Source: Laguncularia racemosa
Lineage: Eukaryota > Streptophyta > Magnoliopsida > Myrtales > Combretaceae
Length of the DNA: 64,000 nucleotides
Assembly (NCBI GenBank): GCA_037954665.1
Contig: JBBMOL010000012.1
Span: 5,084,001-5,148,000 of the forward strand
Direction: 5' to 3'
The position numbers were made by a program, and so were the translations under genes. The notes under the pieces were generated by a model. That model saw only the letters and a list, made by a program, of their open reading frames with translations, was not told where the DNA came from and searched no databases. Shown here in pieces: positions 1-11,394 of the stretch. The number at the start of each line of letters is the position of its first letter. The stretch's first letter is position 1.

Positions 1-633
1 GGACTGATGGAGGGCACTGCCAAGCCTGACTATGCAACATGCGTGAAGATCTCAACTGATGCTTCCATCAAGGAGATGATCCCACCAGGTGCCCTTGTGA
101 TGCTCACCCCACTCATTGTTGGTATCTTCTTTGGCGTCGAGACCCTCTCTGGTGTTCTTGCTGGATCTCTCGTATCTGGTGTACAGGTATCGCTGGACTG
201 AAAAATTCCCCCAATTAGTACTTTTCCACTGCTGTAATTCACTGTCTTTATTGAAACTGAATGTTTCTCAGATTGCTATCTCTGCTTCCAACACTGGTGG
301 TGCCTGGGATAATGCCAAGAAGTACATTGAGGTAATAAACACATTATACCAATGCTTCCTCAGATGTAGAAAGTATGTCATTTTGGCATTAGGCTAATGT
401 TAATTTGTTTTTGTATTTTATGATAGGCTGGAGCCTCGGAGCATGCTAGGAGCCTCGGTCCCAAGGGATCCGACCCACACAAGGCTGCTGTTATTGGTGA
501 CACCATCGGAGACCCACTCAAGGACACATCCGGACCATCACTCAACATCCTCATCAAGCTGATGGCAGTGGAATCGCTTGTATTCGCTCCATTCTTTGCT
601 GCCCACGGTGGCCTGCTCTTTAAGATCTTCTAG
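1..633 (+). CDS. Vacuolar H+-pyrophosphatase (type I), 3' three exons, 5'-truncated by window edge
   Basis: This is the C-terminal end of the tonoplast proton pump that hydrolyses pyrophosphate to acidify the vacuole (AVP1/VHP family; full proteins are about 760-770 aa). Exons are 1-186, 272-331 and 427-633, all phase 0, with GT-AG introns 187-271 and 332-426; they join to 150 codons plus TAG. Exon 1 encodes hydrophobic membrane segments (ALVMLTPLIVGIFFGVETL). Exon 2 holds the conserved NTGGAWDNAKKYIE motif. Exon 3 holds the conserved acidic GDTIGDPLKDTSGPSLN block, part of the substrate/metal site known for this family, and ends in GGLLFKIF, the typical C-terminus. No stop or frameshift is seen, so the gene looks functional. 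The upstream exons, including the K+-dependence determinants, lie outside the window. Confidence 0.97.
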
Positions 634-1030
634 GCTATAGAGGGAATGTTTTGAGTCAATATGATGGGCGAAACGCCTCCAATTTTTAACTGATCATCCC
701 TGTTCACTATCTTTTGATCCTGCCTCATAAAAATTCATCTACTACAACAAACGCCTCCAATTTTTAACTGATCATCTACTACAAAGTAAAGCCAAAAGAA
801 GAAACTTAGCTTGTAGCGTATGTTTTAGTCATAATTGTAATCTCTCCTAATTCCTAAAGGGGCTGCTCTTGGCAGAGTTGATTTTTCCTCTTTCAGGGAA
901 GCTGATGATGATGATGATGGGCATGAAGAGATGAGATTGCTGCATGACTGAGTTTTCTTATTGAAGGGATCTTCTGTTTACCATTCTCGTGGTTCTTACA
1001 CTTGAATAATAAACTAAAATAAACTGAATG
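634..1030 (+). other. 3' UTR and poly(A) signal region of the H+-pyrophosphatase gene
   Basis: The non-coding sequence after the TAG stop contains AATAAA at 1008-1013, a plausible near-upstream polyadenylation element, and a short (GAT)n run near 903-917. A segment of about 25 bp (ACGCCTCCAATTTTTAACTG plus ATCAT) occurs twice, near 673 and 751. The transcript end is inferred; nothing in the sequence fixes it. Confidence 0.6.
672..786. repeat. Short direct repeat in the 3' UTR, 78-bp spacing
   Basis: ACGCCTCCAATTTTTAACTG followed by ATCAT is present at about 673 and again at about 751. The short string TCATCTACTACAA also occurs twice, just before and just after the second copy. This looks like a small local duplication within the UTR. 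Confidence 0.75.
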
Positions 1031-2279
1031 AAACCTAAACTTGCTCCTAGATCATTCACTTAATCATAATTATAAGTACATAATTAAAACTTAATATCTA
1101 AAGCATATTTAAATTATTTAGCAAAAAGTTTGTCTTCATAACTAGTTCATTTTTTGTTCTATGCACAATTAACGCAGCCGTTCTTTCTCGACCACTTTTC
1201 ACAATATAAGTCTTGCTCGCCCTCGTTTCCACGATAGGTCTTACTCAACCTCTTTTTACAATTGATCTTGCTCGATCCTTTTTACACAATCGGTCTTACT
1301 GAACCTTTCATATGTATATATATGCAATTCAATCAACAAACAACATATTACTAGTCTGCATATATTCATAATTATACCATCAACATGCATATTGAATTTG
1401 AATAAGATCTCTACCCTATTTACATGCATAAACCAAAAGGAGTTAGAATGAGCCAATTATTCAGCTAGTAGTCATTTCATTAGGTAATTTCTCTTAGAAT
1501 TATTCTTATAGTACTCTTATTACCATATATATTTACAAATCAGTTTGGAAATTTTTATTTTAGAAAACTCTTCTATTCCCTTTAGTAGTTATTACTTTTT
1601 ATAAGGTAGTATTTTTTATTCCATTTCATAAAAAATAAAATGTTTAAGTAATAAACAATCATACCCTTAATAAATAATAATTAATTTTATTACATAATGA
1701 CGAATAGGGACATATTAGTATTTTTTTCATACACTCCATTTAATAATGTAATTAATGAGGTGAAATAAATATTGAAATATATATCCTTTACAATAAAATT
1801 TATATGAAGTAAAACTTCAATATAAATGTTTACCTTATTATCGCAAGAGTCATTTAAGGAATAATTTTTCTATTCCTTATGAATTCTATTCTAAAAAAGT
1901 AAATGGAAAATTTTAGTCTTGCAAATTTGCTAACACCCTTATAACTTAGTGACATAAATGCTAATATCTTAATTGGTTGAATTGGGTTCGAAACCCCTCC
2001 CCATTGTAACCTTGAAAAACAAAATTCAACAATTATTTATCTTTGTTTACAACCTAAAGAAAGACGATAAAGCCTAGGGTTTTGAAATAATCCATAATTG
2101 CTCGATACATCAATGGTGACTTGATTCTTACAATCCTTATCATACCATTAAACTAGAGTTATAATTATTAGTTACTCAAATTCTTACTATTCTCTAAAAT
2201 TGTTTTACTTATGAATTTTCATTCTAATATACCAATTGCTTATCTTCTCTCCAACAATGTATGATCTCAGCAACTCTAA
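1031..2279. other. AT-rich intergenic DNA with a decayed MITE-like segment
   Basis: I see no gene. The stretch at about 1545-1915 looks related, in inverted orientation, to the 418-bp MITE at 20322-20739. The reverse complement of 1858-1915 shares a CATTTACTTT...TAGAATA...AAGGAATAGAAAA pattern with the left end of that element. No clean terminal inverted repeats or target duplication can be read here, so it is at best a degenerate relative. Confidence 0.4.
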
Positions 2280-2699
2280 CACTATGTTTGGTATGAATGA
2301 GGGAATTTGAAAGGAAAGAATATGGGAGAAAAGAATTAATGGAGTATTTAATTCCTTTTTATGTGTTTGGATAGTAAAAGGAAGGAAAATAGAATGAATC
2401 ATAATTATTGTAAAAGATGAATAAGATGTAATGTAAAATTATTAATGTACCCTTAAAATTATAAAAAGAGAAAGAAAAGATAGGTAGAAGAAAGAAAAAT
2501 TGAAAAATACAATTTTTTTTTCAAAGTCCCATTTCTCTCCAATCTGGGAAAGAAAAGAGAAAGACAAAAAGAGAGAGAGAAAGAGAGAGATGGGGCCAAA
2601 AAACTAATTACTTCCCTAATCATTCCTCCCTTAATTCGCTCCTCTTCCCAAATTATGGAATTTTCCTTCCATATTCTTTTCTTCTTCCCAAACATAATG
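2280..2699. mobile_element. MITE, PIF/Harbinger (Tourist)-like, 420 bp
   Basis: The left end CACTATGTTTGG (2280-2291) and right end CCAAACATAATG (2688-2699) are inverted repeats with 11 of 12 matching positions. The trinucleotide TAA flanks both sides (2277-2279 and 2700-2702), which fits the 3-bp TWA target duplication of PIF/Harbinger elements. Sub-terminal sequence is also partly inverted (GAAAGAATATGGGA on the left; TTCCATATTCTTTTC on the right). The interior is non-coding, with a GA/CT-rich tract. A minus-strand open stretch at 2459-2695 is low-complexity and not a credible gene. Confidence 0.7.
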
Positions 2700-2885
2700 T
2701 AAGAATTCCTTTCCCTTCTATGTATCTAGACCTCTCTCTTTGTCTCCATATAATAAATATAAATTGGAAAGTTATAGTGTTTATAAAAAGAGGGTTATGG
2801 TAAATATATATATATTGACATATTTACCCTTTTATTTAGGACATATCATTACTTCCAACCCTCCTAAAATAGTTTAGTCCTTTAA
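2700..2885. other. AT-rich spacer
   Basis: Low-complexity AT-rich sequence between the MITE and the gypsy remnant; no gene or RNA seen. Confidence 0.5.
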
Positions 2886-2889
2886 AAGC

Positions 2890-4115
2890 ACATACCTTGA
2901 TACAAAACTAGGTTGGGGTATTCCTTTCTAATGTCTTCTTCTAACTCGAAGTGACCTCTTTTTTCTTTTCCACCAAACCACCCCCCTTAAATGATTATCC
3001 CGTTATGCCTTCATTTAAATAATATGATATCTCAACATGTGAGCTTTCATGTTTATAATCTTGATTGGTCCATTCTTCATCCATAAGATTCTCCACGCCT
3101 AAGGTGGGGATAGTTTTATTACTTGATATGGATTGGTTATGTGCTTTCTAGTATAGACATATGGAATACATCATGAACTTTTTCCATGCTTGGTAGCATT
3201 AGAATCTTGTAACTTCCTTATCCTTTCCAACTCTTCAATTGAACCAACATAACTCTACTTTCTTTTGATACAAATTTTGACTATTTCTTTAACTGGTTAA
3301 ATCTTAAACAAGTAGTCACTATCGTAGAATTCTAAGGGTCATCTTCTTTGATTAGCATTATTTTCATGTTTGCTCTAAGGTGATTAAACATGTTTCTTAA
3401 TAACCCTTACATTATCCACTATTTACAACACTAATGTGGTTATGACATTATTCGTTTCCCCACATCATTCAACATACTGGAAATCAACATTGCCTAGTAT
3501 ATAATACTTCATAAGGCACCATCTAGATTGTAGCTTAGGTATATGCAAACTTTACCAAGTGATACTATTCATCTCATGGTCCTCTCAAATCTATAGCACA
3601 AGATCACAACATGTACCTATGGATATGAAATAGCACAATTCGACTTATACACAGTCTTGGGTGCAAACTTATCCAAAATTAAGCAACAAATCTAATATCT
3701 TGACTAAATATCATCGACATTAGAATTACATGAAACTAAACCACTTGAATCTACAATCCAGCAAGCTTTTCAAAAGTGTAGCTTGTCATAATTGATTTTG
3801 TTATCCGATCAATTATAACCCAAATTGAGCCACAACCTCTAATTATCTTTAGTTTAGTAGCCAATAAGTCCATTAAGGTATTATCTTGTTTCTATTGGAA
3901 CTAATAAGGGGTTGAGCTTCCCTATTAGTAGCTAGTGCTCAATTATCACTTGCTAATAGGTCAAACAATGAAATATATACTCATTTATCTCCATCTTCAC
4001 ACAAATGATGATCCTTTAAGTCCCTATGCATTTTTGTCTTACCAAAATTACAACACATCTTAAGTAGTATATCTCTTTTAAGATCTCCTTCCTTAGTTTA
4101 GCTAAATCTCAATAA
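2890..4115 (-). pseudogene. Decayed Ty3/gypsy integrase region
   Basis: Reading the minus strand from about 4115 down to 2890 gives, across many stops and frameshifts, the landmarks of a Ty3/gypsy integrase in the correct order. They are a zinc-finger-side segment TKMHRDLKDHH (near 4040); the core start SIWVIIDRITKS (near 3800; family pattern SIWVIVDRLTKSAHF); DLRGP before a conserved E (near 3590); MVPYEVLYTRQC (near 3510; family MAPYEALYGRxCRSP); and a C-terminal LEEDIRKEYPNLV (near 2935; family ATWELEEDxRKEYP). No intact frame survives. RT, RNase H and gag are not recognisable upstream, and no LTRs are evident, so this is an old truncated copy. A chromovirus lineage is likely from the C-terminal motif but not proven. 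Confidence 0.75.
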
Positions 4116-5850
4116 ATCATTTTTATATATCCTAAAATTATTAGTCACCTATTTGTTGGTACTAGCTCTTTTTTTTTTTTTTTTTCAGATAGGGATTTCC
4201 ATCTTGGCTTTCAAAAATCATCAATTGCTAAGTTCTAAGACATCTATTACTTGGCCCAAAGTATTCACATCTAATTTAGGCTTTTCTTCCTTCTAGACTA
4301 CCTCTTCTCTAGATAGCTTAGGTATAAGGAGCTCTTTTATGCCTCTACTCGAGCCTTCCCTTTCATCTTGAGCCCCTCCTATGCCATTCGGACAATTTCC
4401 TTTAATGTCCAAGTAGTAGGTTTCTTCAAGCTCATCCCATCAAAGCCCTACAATAAATACAAAAAATTAGGCCCTGATTGGGGTTCAGTTTCCATAATCA
4501 TAGTGTAGTTTGCCAATGGGGAAGTTTGCACTTTCACCTAGTTGAGGAAGACTTTATTGATGACCTACTCATAACTATTGAAGGGGATCATTTCTAATCA
4601 TCAAACTTATCAAAATATGCTTTAACACCCCCATAAACTTATTGTGTTAGCTTTAATTGAAAAAGTAAGTATCCTTTGTCTTATCAATTTATTAAAGTTT
4701 GAGGAAACTATTTACAATATTTGAAAGTTTAGGAGATAAATCAATCAAAGTTTAAAGGGGTTATTTGCAATTTCCCCTAAACCAAAAAAAAAAAAAAAAA
4801 GAAAGAAAGAAAGAAGGAAAAAGGCATTTCACACTATCCCAAAACTATTTAAGGATACATTCTTCCTTTATTTAAACACAACCCCATTCCTTAAAAAACC
4901 CACATTAATATTTCCTCATCTTTCCCTCTCATTTTCTATCTAAAAGTTGGTGTAATGTTTTGCATTTTACATTAGGTATTTATCTTCTTTCTTTTTTTCT
5001 TTTTTCTATGTTTTACATTGTGACATGTTTTGTGCAATATGTTGTGTATTATGAGGTTTTTTTGCTTGTCATGATTTTTTGGTACTTCATTTGTCTTGTT
5101 TAGGTATGTTTTACTTTTTGTTTGCTTTCTACTTTACTTGTTGACAAGATGGGTTTTTCCTTATAATTCATATGAAGAAGATCTAAGAACCATTGCATTA
5201 TTAAAAGAATGTGACAAAGTTTGATTTTCTTTTGTTTATTTACTTTTAGGATGAGCATATGTTATAGTTTTATTGTTCCACTATAATGCAATAAAGATTA
5301 GGGGGGGTTTAATGGGTTAAGTACATTCTATATATTAGCATCTTTAGTGTCTTAAAAATGTTATGAAAAGCCTTTCTTTCCTTATTAGGTTTGGGTTAAG
5401 CACATGTTACATGTTTATTGTTCATCCATTATGTGATAAAGTTTGATTTTTTATGATACCTAAGTTGGGTTTCTTGTGTTTGATTTCGGGTTAAGTAATG
5501 TGTCTTTTACTTTGTTATTACATATGTGTCTAATTTTGGGATGATTTGCACTCTTATTCAACATATAAATGCTTTATTATATTAGGGTGATTGGATTAAA
5601 AGGCTAAATCCATTGGAGATAAGCATTGTATTTTTCACTTTTTGTTAATTTTTCTAATTTTGGCATGATCCATGGTTTTATACAATGCATAAAATGTTTA
5701 TTATATAGGGATAGTTGGATTAAAAAGCCAAATCAATTGTTTATCTATGTGATCTTTTACACACACAAAAGTGATTTTTCAATTCTTGGTACACACTTCT
5801 TTTATTCACTATTAGTGCATGTTGATAGCCAATTTTGGATGTAGACCTCA
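4116..5850. other. Intergenic DNA without a recognisable gene
   Basis: It holds a T-tract near 4171-4187, a purine-rich A/GAAA tract near 4784-4820, and AT-rich sequence with TTTG/TTTT runs at 4980-5600. The minus strand at 4250-4480 has short lysine-rich coding-like stretches I could not assign. The open frame at 5626-5844 (+) is AT-driven and shows no domain. Confidence 0.5.
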
Positions 5851-5869
5851 AGGCCCAACATAACTAAAC

Positions 5870-6356
5870 CCAATGGCATAACATGGCTGAACCAAATAAC
5901 CTAGGTAGTAGCTCAATTTATTGGACTTAGGTTTGAAGGACGTATACCTGAAGCCCCTTAAAGCACGCAAAACATTGAATGGGAGGAGATATCTAATATA
6001 GAAGCAATAAATGGGAAGAGATGTTTAATGCAAAAGTAATCATACTAATCATGTCCTATCACATTAGTAGATTACACTAACTCCATATCCTAAGGGGAAA
6101 ACAAGTACATCATAGATGTTAGGGCTACTAGCCAATTAGTTTTACACCATCAATTTATACATACCAAGATAAAACTTTATGAAAAAGGTATGAAATCTAA
6201 TACCCTCATATACTCTAATATTCTTCCCTATGTCTTGCAACTAACTTAGACATCAAAGTAGCCACGCCGGAGCAAACTTCAGTGTTTATTCTAGTCATGT
6301 TCTCTTATATAAGTCATTGAAGCCTTATAACTTAACTAGACAAATTTATGATATCA
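5870..6356 (+). repeat. 5' LTR (approximate) of the Tat-like element
   Basis: The right limit is set by the primer-binding-site-like sequence at about 6358. The left limit is approximate because the outer part no longer aligns with the 3' LTR remnant. A TATA-like TTATATAAG at about 6305-6313 could be the LTR promoter. The block ACTTAGGTTTGAAGGACGTA (about 5929) pairs with the 3' LTR block near 13220. Confidence 0.6.
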
Positions 6357-6357
6357 A

Positions 6358-6380
6358 CCTTTAGCACCCACCATGTAAGT
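6358..6380 (+). promoter_or_regulatory. Degenerate tRNA primer-binding site of the Tat-like element
   Basis: CTTTAGCACCCACCATG follows the LTR end. It resembles the TGGCGCCCACCGTGGGG-type junction common after the 5' LTR in Tat-group elements, with two or three substitutions. This is recognition by pattern and position; the primer tRNA is not determined. Confidence 0.45.
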
Positions 6381-6529
6381 GGCATCCTAAAAAAACTCAA
6401 AAACACCCAAAACACCTAAAACACTCATGCTAAACATTTCACCATGATATGATCTAAGTTAAAGCAAACTATATCTCCCTCTCAACATGCAACCTTTTCT
6501 AACCATGATTCACTACGGCACCACCACCA

Positions 6530-7950
6530 GGAAAATCTATCAAACACCCTACCTCCAAACCCTCCAAGGCTACAAGGTGACAATGTTCAACTAGCTAGAA
6601 TGGAACTTTTGCTACGGCAAATGGTTACCAAGAATCAAAGACTATGGACACATGTCTTAATAACCTCAAAAGAGAATGATCACAATTTGTGGCTCTAGTG
6701 AAGTAGTAGGTAGATAACTACGACTTTACCAAGTTGCTACCTCCACTACAAAGAAACAACAATAATGCTAGGGGCTTACTTGCTACATCACATAATAGAG
6801 CCCCACCAAGAGTCTATCCCCTTGCTATTTTGCATGGACAAGTTAAACAGCCTAATCCTCAAGCCAAATAGTCTGAAGTTCAACTTCCTTCAAAATGTGA
6901 ATAAAGGTGACCTTAACTCTGTCATCCTATAGCTCACTAAACTATGGGGGTTAAGAAAGAATAATCCTTGAGAAGCCTTATCCTTTAGTCAGTCCCCCAT
7001 TCACTCGGGAGATACAAGAATAGTCCTTGCCTTCTACTATGTGAATTCCAACTCTAAAATTCTATGGTGGAACTATTGATTCAATGGATCACTTTACTTA
7101 TTTTAGATCACAGATGGACCATTGAGGTTATAATGGGGCCATCATGAGCAAAGCCTTCCTTGGTACACTAAAGAAGATGGCTTAGTCATGGTTTAACCAC
7201 CTTTAACCAACCTCTATCTCCTTATACCCACTAGTGAGTTAGTTTCATAGACATTTTGTTTCTCGCAAAATGCCAACCAAAGACTCCATGAGCCTCAATA
7301 CCATAATACAAAGGTTAAATGAGTTTATCTAAGCATCCCATCAAATGAGACTATTTGGGGTATCCACCATGACCATCCTTTCTTCTTGACAATTGCCAAA
7401 AAGTGGCCCACCACCATGGAGAATTTTAGGAAGAAGGTCATCACTTACATAACCATGGAGGATAACCTTAAAGCCTGGGGATCGTTGGGCTCCAACTCCT
7501 CCAACAAGAAGGAAGTTGCCAACAAAGAGCAAACATCAATAAAGGAATGCCTTAAACCTGCTTCGAGTTCCAACTCGAGCTCATCCACTAGTAGGGTAGG
7601 CTGCAAACACGACAACAAACATGTCATCCCTCGCTTTGATGCCTACTCTTCGCTAAACAAGTTATAGGGACAAATACTCCTAGAAGAAAGAAACAAGGAT
7701 ATTTTAACCTAGCTAACACGGGTGAAAGGCAACTTAGCCAAAAGGAACTAGGATAAATCCTGTGAGTTCCACAATGATGTGAGCCACACTACAAAATACT
7801 GCACCAACCTCAAGGATGCACTATAAGATGTCATCAAACTTGGCTACCTTCGTGAATATATAGCTAAGCATGGTTGCTGTTAGCACAATAGTGACGACCT
7901 ACACCCCAAAGAAGACGAACTAACAACAGTCGTTAGGCTACTAATATTGA
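6530..7950 (+). pseudogene. gag of the Tat-like element, broken
   Basis: Conceptual translation shows a retrotransposon gag domain with IMSKAFLGTLKKMA*SWFN (about 7141) and a following PTSISLYPLVSQFHRHFVS, matching the family pattern CxAFPxTLxGxAxxWY...FxxLxxxFxxHF. It continues through RFDAYSSLNKL (about 7635; family YTPLNA). Then comes a C-terminal SCEFHNDVSHTTKYCTNLKD...GYLREYI (about 7755-7860), matching the CEFHxDxGHxTExCxxLKxxIExLIxxGxLxEF motif. Several stops interrupt it. A 93-codon open stretch (7386-7667) is the longest survivor and has a serine-rich linker. Confidence 0.8.
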
Positions 7951-7989
7951 CCATTGCAATGGAAAATAACATGCAGAAGATCACCCTAC

Positions 7990-8310
7990 CTTCAATGTTC
8001 AAAGTAATACTATCATCGGTGGTCCTGCCATTGGGGGTCGGTTAAACTCCCAAATGAAAGTCTACTCTCGACACTGCAAATAACACGATGTCCTCCCCAT
8101 TCAGTCTAAGAAGCTTAAGGTCAACAGCTTGATCACTTTCTCCGATGAAGACCTTGAAAACAGTCAATACCATCACGACGACTCACTGGTTATATAAGCT
8201 AAGATAGTAGGCTTCCATGTCCCACGAATTATCGTTGACATTAGCAGCTCCACGGACATCCTATAACGCTCGGCTTATAACCAAACAAAAGATAAGCTGC
8301 CCTCTAAGTT
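7990..8310 (+). pseudogene. Aspartic protease region of the Tat-like element, broken
   Basis: Translation gives IIGGPAIGGR (about 8017), then KLKVNSLITFSDEDLEN, HHDDSLVI and IIVDISSSTDIL (about 8229). These correspond to the family pattern ITGGPxxGG...ITFxDEDLxGxxxPHDDPLVI...VLVDxGSSADIL. The catalytic D-[TS]-G triad reads D-I-S, so the glycine is lost, and stops follow immediately. Confidence 0.75.
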
Positions 8311-8569
8311 GAAGCCATATGACCACTCCCTTTTTAGGTTCAACAATCAGCTTATGAAAATGATGGAGATTATCACACTTTCTATATAGCTTAAGGACAA
8401 AAAGCACATAGCTAACACTAGTAGATTTCCTGGTTGCCGACTATTAGTCCCCACACAACATCATATTCAGACGACCAGGCATGAGGAGAAGCCTAGATCC
8501 AAAGGTGCTCCAACGAAGGAGACCAAGCCGCTGCAGCTTGAAAATAGCGAAGACCAGTTAACCCAGGTT

Positions 8570-9345
8570 AGGAAGTTGCTCCTTGAATACTTCAAAGAAC
8601 AACTCACTGACTTCCTCCAAAACAACTATGATGTCTTTGCCTGGTCTTCCTTAGACATACCAAGCATTTCTCTTAAAGTCATCACCTACCGTCTTAGCAA
8701 AGACTCTAAGGAAAAAGTTGTCAAACAAAAGAAGCAACACTTCACCCCTAAACAACAATCAACAATTGAGATGGAAGTTCAAAAGTTGCTTGAGGCTGAT
8801 TTTGTACACGAGGAGTTGTACCCAATTTAGATAGCCAATTGCATGTTGGTTAAAAAAATCAAATGAGAAGTAGCATAACTTCACCAACCTCAACAAACCC
8901 TAACCAAAGGATTGCTTCCCACTCCCCTACATCAACTAATTAGTTGATTACACCTTGATCCATGCCCTCATAAGCTTCATGGACACCTTCTCAAGCCATA
9001 ACCAAATTAGGATACATGAGACTGACTAGGTGCATACCTCATTTGTCACCAACTTCAGTACTTATTGCTACAAAATTATACCCTTTGGCTTAAAGAACAT
9101 TCGGGTGATGTACCAAAGGTTGGTGAGGATAATTTCTAAAGGTTTACGTAGATGAGATGATTTTGAAGAGTATCTATCCTAAAGACCACCTTAAGGACTT
9201 GCAAGAAACCTTCAACACATTGCAGAAGTACAACATGAGGCTTAACTCCCACAAATGTATATTTGGAGTTAAGTTAATCAAATTCCTAGGACACCTAGTC
9301 ATTAGGCAAGTCATTGAGGTTAATTCTAAAAAGATGTAAGCTGTC
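8570..9345 (+). pseudogene. Reverse transcriptase of the Tat-like element, broken
   Basis: An open stretch 8576-8830 reads NNYDVFAWSSLDIPSI...QHFTPKQQSTIEMEVQKLLEADFV, the standard start of a gypsy RT (DVFAWSxxDMPGI...RKFxPER..AIxxEVxKLLEAGFI). Beyond frameshifts follow LNKP*PKDCFPLPYIN, SFMDTFSSHNQI, YCYKIIPFGLKN and VYVDEMILKS. The catalytic YVDDM therefore reads VYVDEM. A further stretch at 9157-9339 encodes HLKDLQETFNTLQKYNMRLN and CIFGVKLIKFLGHLV, the RT thumb region. Confidence 0.85.
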
Positions 9346-9499
9346 CTCAACATGCAGTCCCCCCAAAACTGTTAGGAAGGTTCTAGGGCTTATATGGAGA
9401 GTTGTTACTCTCAACAAGTTCAAGTCTAAAGCAGTTGACAAATGTTTAGAGCTCTTCAAATTTTTGAGGAATCCCTCTAACTTCCAGTGGATTGAGCAA

Positions 9500-10200
9500 T
9501 GCTAAGACACCTTTGGCAAGCTCCTAACCTCCCTACCTATCCAGTTGATGCTTATATTAAGGGAGACGCTATATCTATATCTCTTAGTTAGCAAACAAAC
9601 CCTCTCCTTAATATTCGTCAAAGTTGAGGGAAGAGATCATTGGCTTGTCTACTATATGAGCTACATTTTTCAAGGGCCCATGGTCAAATATTCCCTCATT
9701 GAAAAGTTTACACTGGTAATAATGGTCTCCGCTCAAAGGCTGTAAGCTTACTTTGAAGCAAATTAAGTGGTCATCTTTACTGACTAACCACTACACCAAT
9801 ATTCTTCAAGTAGAACACCTTAGGTCAAATGGTTAGGTATGTAATCAAATTGAGTGCCTACAATGTAAAATTCTAACCTCGAGAAGCCATCAAGGCCATG
9901 TGTTGGTAGACTTCATCGTTAAATGCACACTACCATAGGATGACCCACCAAGGCACTAATCATAGTGGGCTCTCCATGTAGACAATTCATCCACTTGAAG
10001 GTAGGGTGGGGGGGGCGAGGTAAGGTATGTAGCACTAGGCTAGTTCTTAGAAGTTTAGAAGGGACCATTGCTAATTATGCATTGAAGTTTGGATTCCTAG
10101 CCAGCAACAATGAGGTGGAGTACAAAAGTGCTCATCGTAGGTATGATGCTTACAAAAGAATTTGGTGTTGAGAATCTTTAAATTTTTGTAGACTCTTAAC
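9500..10200 (+). pseudogene. RNase H region of the Tat-like element, broken
   Basis: Fragments of the RT-connection/RNase H part are legible. YMSYIFQGPMVKYSLIEK (about 9654; family YYVSxxLxGAExRYxxIEK) is followed by LVLRSLEGTIANYALKFGF and LASNNEVEYKSA (about 10045-10130; family LVLxSPEGxxxxYALRFGFxASNNEAEYEALxAGL). Residual RNase H text continues to about 10230 with LVVQQVKGEYVGKDE. Stops and frameshifts interrupt throughout. Confidence 0.75.
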
Positions 10201-10439
10201 TAGTTGTTCAACAAGTTAAAGGAGAATATGTAGGAAAGGATGAGGGAATAACCAAATACATAGACACAGATGGATTTCCCCTCTTAGTCAATATAGAAGA
10301 TTTCTTGAAGCAATAACACCAAAACAGATAGCCTCTCTAAGTTAGCTTCGACATGTCTTTCTAACCTAGATAGAAATGTATTTATAGAATTTTTAACTAA
10401 TAAAACTATAAATCAATCTAGTCAATAGGTAATGGAGAT

Positions 10440-10770
10440 TCAAGCCCTATCGATTGAGCCCTACTAGATAGACCCCATCCTGACATACATCCAAGACAAC
10501 ATTGCCCCAGAAGATAAGAAGGAGGCTAGGAAGCTTATGTACAGGTCAACTTGTTACACTCTTATCAACAACGAGTTATATAGACACTCCTTTAACCTAC
10601 CTTATCTAAAGCACCTATGAGCTAGTGAAGCCCAACAAGTCCTTAAAGAGCTACATGAAAGAGTATGTAGTAACATCCAAAGCCATGCACTAGCAGTCAA
10701 AGCACTTTGCCTAAGCTATTATTGACCAACCATGAAGAAAGACACCAAGGCAAAAGTCTAGCAATGCTAG
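10440..10770 (+). pseudogene. Truncated integrase (N-terminal zinc-finger part only)
   Basis: Translation shows DPILTYIQDNIAPEDKKEAR, YTLINNELYRHSFNLPYLKHL and SHALAVKALCLSYY*PTMKKDTK, matching the Tat integrase start (W...YLxxGxLPxDxxEARxLxxKAxxYxLxxGxLYRRSxxxPxLKCL...GYYWPTMxxDA). The catalytic DDE core is missing: after about 10770 no integrase motif is readable, and sequence related to the antisense frame appears instead. A deletion is the simplest reading. Confidence 0.7.
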
Positions 10771-10859
10771 AAGCATACACCAATTGACTGGTTGCCAAGC
10801 CACTATCTTACCTCCATGATGTTCCAATAGAGCTTCTTGTCCAAAGCGCTCAAGGACTC

Positions 10860-11394
10860 ACACATTCCAACTCTCATCATTAACTCTCGATCCATCGATA
10901 GCAACATTTGAAGGGAAAAATCCATGCACCTTATGGCGTTGACTACCATGGAGTCATCCACTTGGAAGTCTTAATCAAGCACATAAATGGGAGCAAGCAG
11001 CTAATGGCCTCGTGGCTCCCTTCTTGAATGGCCAAGTGCTACTACCAACCCCACTAGTTCCCTTCCTTAACCACCAAGCACTATTGCTACTTCTCCTAGC
11101 ACACCACCTTGCCACCCTACTCATCCCCTCTCTAGGTTTCCCCCCTGGTTAATTGGGCCAACTTTACTCCTACAGTAGATGCCCCAACTATTTGAGCCAT
11201 TAACTTCGAGCCACTACAATTAGCATCCTTAGCTAGCTAGACCTCTGTTGGGTTCTCCACTAACTTGTCTCAAATGACCATGATGGGCTTAACCTTCTAT
11301 TTTTTAGGCAAAGGCTTGGCCACTTTTCCGCCTTTAGCCTTACACCAATTCCTTTGAGCCCAAGCCTTTAATAGTGCATCCAAGTCAATGTTAG
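10860..11394. other. Unassigned interior of the Tat-like element
   Basis: Proline/threonine-rich on the plus strand, with no recognised domain. It probably continues the antisense coding region, but I could not read motifs in it. Confidence 0.4.

Noticed and set aside
2459..2695. Minus-strand open frame of 78 codons
   Set aside because: Lies wholly inside the MITE and comes from a GA/CT-rich tract; low-complexity Ser/Leu/Phe/Lys text without a domain.
5626..5844. Plus-strand open frame of 72 codons
   Set aside because: AT-rich, Phe/Ile/Tyr-rich, no recognised motif; next to a decayed retroelement.
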